Below, piece after piece: positions 7,935-11,169 of a stretch of 11,169 nucleotides of DNA (its first letter is position 1; each line of letters opens with the position of its first letter). The position numbers were made by a program, and so were the translations under genes. This DNA is from Candidatus Omnitrophota bacterium (GTDB lineage Bacteria > Omnitrophota > Gorgyraeia > Zapsychrales > Zapsychraceae): assembly GCA_029567025.1 (NCBI GenBank), contig JAKQLT010000126.1, positions 1 to 11,169 on the forward strand, in the 5' to 3' direction. The notes beneath the pieces are model-generated. The model searched no databases. It had not been told where the DNA came from and saw only the letters and a program-made list of their open reading frames with translations.

Positions 7935-7943
7935 ATTATAACA
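7935..7943 (-). promoter_or_regulatory. Candidate extended -10 promoter (TGTTATAAT) for prfB and following genes
   Basis: The 70-bp gap between the large gene and prfB holds a perfect TATAAT preceded by TG one base upstream, the extended -10 form. No good -35 is visible at 17 bases. Transcription would start near 7928, leaving about 7 bases before the prfB ATG. Since the gap is nearly all A/T, a chance match is possible. Confidence 0.4.
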
Positions 7944-7991
7944 TAAGTAAAATAAATAAAAATAATATTATTTATAGTAAATTAAAAAAAT

Positions 7992-10900
7992 TTAGCTTTT
8001 TTGATTTTGGGCTTGGGTGGAATTTGCCAATCCTAAAAGATCATAAACATTCGTCACAGGCGTGATATTAATAATGATAGGAACAAGGCCTTGCGAATTT
8101 TCTAATGCTTTGATATTGAGCGGCGTATTAAATTCTATTTTTTCTCCCTTATTTTCTATGGTCAAATTTTTCGCGTTTAAATCAATCCCCCCGACTTGAT
8201 CAGACTCGGCCATAAAAGAATCTTTATCAAAATCCACGGTCATGGCTTGATCGCTCTTCATAACCTCACGAACAATATCCTGATGCACTTTAAGGCACTC
8301 TGCCTGCAAAGACATAACATTTTCTTCTGTAAAGCCCTTCTCAAGCCAATTTAAAATCAAATCGAAATCTTCACTTTTAGTTATTTTCTTAACTCCAGCT
8401 AATTGGGCAAGGATTTCTAAGCTATAATCAATTTTATGAGTGATTATAGCTGTTATAAAATTTATAAATAAACCTATTCGCGGATCCTCACTTTTAGATA
8501 AGGCATAACTCTCAGCTATTTTTTCAAGATCATTATTATTTCTTAATTCTTGATCACTTATAGAATCCTTGGCTCCTTCTCTATCTTGAAAATGTTTTAT
8601 TTCGTGCCAAGCAATATGCTCCATTAATATTTTCTTTATTTCTTCTTCACTTAATGATTTTTTTATCTGTTCATAAAATTTTTGAACCACTTTTGATGAC
8701 TTATCTTTATTAAATGAGAATTCTTTCCCTATCATTCGCCCAATAATTCCTTCGACATATTTCAAATCCTTTAAAAGCAAATCCACATAAAGTTCAATGG
8801 TCGTCGTATCAATAATAATATAATCTGCCCATATGGGGGCTACCCCAAAAACTCTATTACCAGAATCTGGCATTTTAATATCTTGGGCATAATAAACCTG
8901 AATAAAATCATTATCGACGAAATATTCTTGCCCTTCTTCAATCTTAAAAAACATCGTATCTTCTTCTTTAAAAGAACCATCTAAAGAAAATCGTTTCGTT
9001 GCAGCAACATATCCTTTAGGGATAAGGGTTTTATTCACTTGCGAATAAGTTTTCATAACAAAAGCCCTTACAAAATAATCAATATCTTCCGACCTTAATC
9101 TCATTTTCTCGTTTGTAGCTAATTCCATCACTTGACCACGAACAGACAATAAAAATTGATCTATGGCTTGATGAATTTCATCAGGGTTATTAATCCCTTG
9201 CAATGAAGCTGTAAAATCTGATATTTTTGAATTTATAAATAAATCAAACTTGGGCTCTGCCGTCATGGCCTGATCAGAAATTTTTGTCATTGATTCTTTA
9301 ACATAATTAATAAGACTTTCTGCTAAAGAGACATTTTGCCCAACATAATAAAAGTTCTCCCAATCCTCATAATCTTGTTTTAAATCATTATCAGACAGAA
9401 TAATGGGATTATAAAAATTACTAAAAACCTCCTTGGCATCTATGCCATAATCATCACTGGTGGCTGGATGAATTACTACAATATCTGGATCATCTCGTAA
9501 AAACCAAACATCATCTAAATTAACAATTTCTTTATCTTTTAAAGCTTGTTCTGATAATGCCGCTGAAAGAATTCTTGATAAGCGAAAATCTCTCTTACTA
9601 GGAAGAACCTCCATAAAATCTCCAAAATAAATTTTGTGCCCATCCCAATGGGCTCGAGATCTTTCTTTATGACCGAAAAAGATGCCTAAAATTTTTCCCG
9701 CATCATCTTTAATCGTCCACAACAAACCAGTTTCTGCATAATTTCTCGCGGCTGATTTCCATTGATTTTCATCAAATCGTAATTTTTCTCCTTTAGAATC
9801 CATAAACCACTGATCGATAGCATTCAATATATCTTTTTGATTGTCATAACGCGTTATTTGATATTTTTTCCTACCTTTGACAAACCATCCGTCGAAGAAA
9901 TCTTCTGAATAAAAATCAAGGACTGTTTGCTCTGAATCTGTTCTCATCGCTTGATCAAAAGGCAAAGAAAAATATTTCGGAGAAAAAAGTTCTTCTTTAG
10001 AAAATAATTTTTTCTCTAAATGTTCTCGATTTTTATATTTCTCAACATCAACAAACTCTTCTCTTTTGCTATTAAAAATAAAAGTACCCTTGTAATGAAG
10101 TTTATCATTTTCTTTATAATAAACATCAATTCGATTAAAATCTGTTTCAGCATTTTCATTCTTAATAAGAAGAACGCCTCCATTACGTAAAGAGCTTTCC
10201 ATTTCTTTTAAAAACATCATCTTCTGTTCGTACGACATATGAATCGTAACGCTATTAGCAACAATAAAATCAATGTCTCTACGATTTCTAGATAGCGCAT
10301 CTGTTGCGAGCAAGTCAATCCCGTGAGCTTTAAGTTCTTTTTCTAAAGGATTTAAAACGCCTTTTAATCCATTAGCTTCAAATTCTCCTTCTTTGGCATT
10401 TTCTGCTTCTTTTAAAACATTCTTTAAGCTCTCCATACCTACTATATTTTTTATTACATTATCAAAAAAGAGAGAATTTCTTCGATAAGGATCTTTTTCA
10501 TTTATTTCTTTTCCAAATATGAAAAATTTAACGTTCGGAGCTACCCCTATAGGCAGATAACGCTTACGTTCTTCGCCTATTTCTCTATAACCGACAATAA
10601 TCTCACTAATAAATCCATATTCCTCAATCCCAACAGGACTAACAACAAACTTAATCTCAAAAATCCCATCGATATTAAAGAAAGAACCTTCTTTAATTAT
10701 GCGACGATATTCTTCCTTAATTTCATTTATAACGTTATTGTCTGTCACAATAATATGGGCTTTGGCTACCGCTTGAGGCAATTCAACGCCTATTACCTTT
10801 ATTTCTGGATTAACATTTTTTAACGCTTGATTAAATTCTATTGTTGTTACAGGCGGATCACCAATGCCCACATCAACCAATATTTTTTCCCCCTGTAAAA

Positions 10901-11169
10901 TATTAAATCCTAGAACCTTTTTTAAATATTCATTAGCAAGTATTGCTTCAATATCTTTATTCCTATGTTCTCTTGTGCTTTGAGGAACAATAGAATCCGC
11001 TGAATGAATAACTTCATCTTTATTAGCTAATATAATATTTTTTATCGCCGTAAGGTCGTCTTCATCAGTAAAAATATTCATATAAGATTTTGACCTACCT
11101 TCTACATCCAAAATAGATTTTAAGAAATCCTTAATGACAGAAACAGGCGTAATAACCGCATTTTTTTGT
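7992..11169 (-). CDS. Large modular protein: methyltransferase-like, possible GNAT-like, HEXXH peptidase-like, GGID tail; 5' end outside window
   Basis: The frame is open to the window edge, so this is a fragment of at least 1,059 residues; the first possible internal start is TTG at 11111 (numbering below), which I do not believe is the real one. Residues about 60-330 look like a SAM-dependent methyltransferase: ILVDVGIGDPP (77-87), VIGVE (106-110), DIDFIVANSVTIHM (279-292) and GGVLLIKNE (311-319), with an unusually long stretch between the second and third. Residues about 416-540 could be a divergent acetyltransferase (LLWTIKDDAGKILGIFFG). Residues about 760-905 carry HEIKH (836-840) followed by EKIAESYA (863-870), a zinc-peptidase pattern. 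DQAM motifs at 386, 613 and 954 separate these parts, and a GGIDLNA tail closes the protein. No signal peptide can be judged. The function as a whole is unknown. The gene appears more A/T-rich than secA. Confidence 0.85.
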   Translation of the reverse strand, partial: QKNAVITPVSVIKDFLKSILDVEGRSKSYMNIFTDEDDLTAIKNIILANKDEVIHSADSIVPQSTREHRNKDIEAILANEYLKKVLGFNILQGEKILVDVGIGDPPVTTIEFNQALKNVNPEIKVIGVELPQAVAKAHIIVTDNNVINEIKEEYRRIIKEGSFFNIDGIFEIKFVVSPVGIEEYGFISEIIVGYREIGEERKRYLPIGVAPNVKFFIFGKEINEKDPYRRNSLFFDNVIKNIVGMESLKNVLKEAENAKEGEFEANGLKGVLNPLEKELKAHGIDLLATDALSRNRRDIDFIVANSVTIHMSYEQKMMFLKEMESSLRNGGVLLIKNENAETDFNRIDVYYKENDKLHYKGTFIFNSKREEFVDVEKYKNREHLEKKLFSKEELFSPKYFSLPFDQAMRTDSEQTVLDFYSEDFFDGWFVKGRKKYQITRYDNQKDILNAIDQWFMDSKGEKLRFDENQWKSAARNYAETGLLWTIKDDAGKILGIFFGHKERSRAHWDGHKIYFGDFMEVLPSKRDFRLSRILSAALSEQALKDKEIVNLDDVWFLRDDPDIVVIHPATSDDYGIDAKEVFSNFYNPIILSDNDLKQDYEDWENFYYVGQNVSLAESLINYVKESMTKISDQAMTAEPKFDLFINSKISDFTASLQGINNPDEIHQAIDQFLLSVRGQVMELATNEKMRLRSEDIDYFVRAFVMKTYSQVNKTLIPKGYVAATKRFSLDGSFKEEDTMFFKIEEGQEYFVDNDFIQVYYAQDIKMPDSGNRVFGVAPIWADYIIIDTTTIELYVDLLLKDLKYVEGIIGRMIGKEFSFNKDKSSKVVQKFYEQIKKSLSEEEIKKILMEHIAWHEIKHFQDREGAKDSISDQELRNNNDLEKIAESYALSKSEDPRIGLFINFITAIITHKIDYSLEILAQLAGVKKITKSEDFDLILNWLEKGFTEENVMSLQAECLKVHQDIVREVMKSDQAMTVDFDKDSFMAESDQVGGIDLNAKNLTIENKGEKIEFNTPLNIKALENSQGLVPIIINITPVTNVYDLLGLANSTQAQNQKS
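8007..8198 (-). other. C-terminal GGIDLNA...LVPIIINITPV tail of the large protein
   Basis: The last 65 or so residues (about 973-1036) read VGGIDLNAKNL, then a short charged stretch, then GLVPIIINITPVTNVYDLLGLA. I recall this GGID...VPVIINI pattern as a recurring C-terminal element of long Omnitrophota proteins with otherwise unrelated domains. Its function is unknown. It directly follows the last DQAMT motif. Confidence 0.6.
8238..8252 (-). other. DQAMT motif, third copy (residues 954-958)
   Basis: SDQAMTVDF precedes the C-terminal GGID tail. The codons are GAT CAA GCC ATG ACC. They differ from the other copies at wobble positions, which points to selection on the protein rather than the DNA. 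Confidence 0.7.
8502..8606 (-). other. Gluzincin-like zinc-binding signature HEIKH...ExxAxxYA
   Basis: Residues 836-840 are HEIKH, giving two histidine ligands and a catalytic glutamate in an HEXXH pattern. Twenty-two residues after it comes E863-K-I-A-E-S-Y-A, resembling the third-ligand helix of ImmA/IrrE-like and minigluzincin peptidases (E-x-x-A-[ND]-x-[FY]-A). All residues needed for zinc binding and hydrolysis seem present. HEXXH can occur by chance, but the second motif at a suitable distance makes this unlikely. Confidence 0.6.
9261..9275 (-). other. DQAMT motif, second copy (residues 613-617)
   Basis: KISDQAMTAEPKFD separates the acetyltransferase-like middle from the metallopeptidase-like part. 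The codons are GAT CAG GCC ATG ACG. Confidence 0.7.
9942..9956 (-). other. DQAMR motif, first copy (residues 386-390)
   Basis: PFDQAMRTDSEQTV separates the methyltransferase-like part from the middle region. The codons are GAT CAA GCG ATG AGA. It departs from the other copies only in the last residue. Confidence 0.65.

Noticed and set aside
7960..7973. Perfect 14-base palindrome AAATAATATTATTT after the large gene
   Set aside because: It is all A/T, with at most a 5-bp stem around a 4-base loop, so it is too weak to call a terminator in such A/T-rich DNA.
11109..11111. TTG as start of the large protein
   Set aside because: The frame stays open for 19 more codons to the window edge with plausible protein text (AVITPVSVIKDFLKSI), and there is no ribosome-binding site before the TTG.

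Overview
All eight supportable genes in this window lie on the minus strand, so transcription runs from high to low coordinates. The DNA is A/T-rich, especially between genes, and all eight genes end in TAA. SecA, an apolipoprotein N-acyltransferase and a lipid A-type acyltransferase point to a diderm (outer-membrane) bacterium. The best clue to the lineage is the large protein at 7992-11169. It carries three internal DQAM(T/R) motifs and a C-terminal GGIDLNA...LVPIIINI tail. I recall this combination from very long, mosaic proteins of candidate phylum Omnitrophota (OP3). I therefore infer an Omnitrophota genome; no search was run.

Layout in order of transcription: (1) 11169-7992, a multidomain protein of at least 1,059 residues whose 5' end lies outside the window. 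It has a methyltransferase-like N-terminal part, a possible acetyltransferase-like middle, an HEIKH metallopeptidase-like region and the GGID tail, with DQAM motifs falling between these parts. (2) A 70-bp A/T-rich gap with a good extended -10 element. (3) A compact run of seven genes: prfB (release factor 2), a four-helix-bundle S23/Avd-family gene, secA, lnt, an lpxL/htrB-family acyltransferase, a 61-residue two-helix membrane protein and a HAD phosphatase. Gaps are 15-71 bp, which suggests one operon. No stretch over 300 bp lacks a gene.

Functionally, the seven-gene run is mostly an envelope-building unit. SecA drives preprotein export, Lnt completes lipoprotein acylation, and the LpxL-like enzyme adds an acyl chain to lipid A or a similar lipid. 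The small membrane protein and the phosphatase have no assigned partners. prfB supplies termination at UGA/UAA and lacks the programmed frameshift found in many bacteria.

Two things stand out. One is the DQAM/GGID modular architecture of the large protein, with an intact-looking zinc-peptidase signature. The other is the four-helix-bundle gene, which sits between prfB and secA and is bounded on both sides by GGTAAAA-type tracts in inverted orientation. It looks like an inserted unit.
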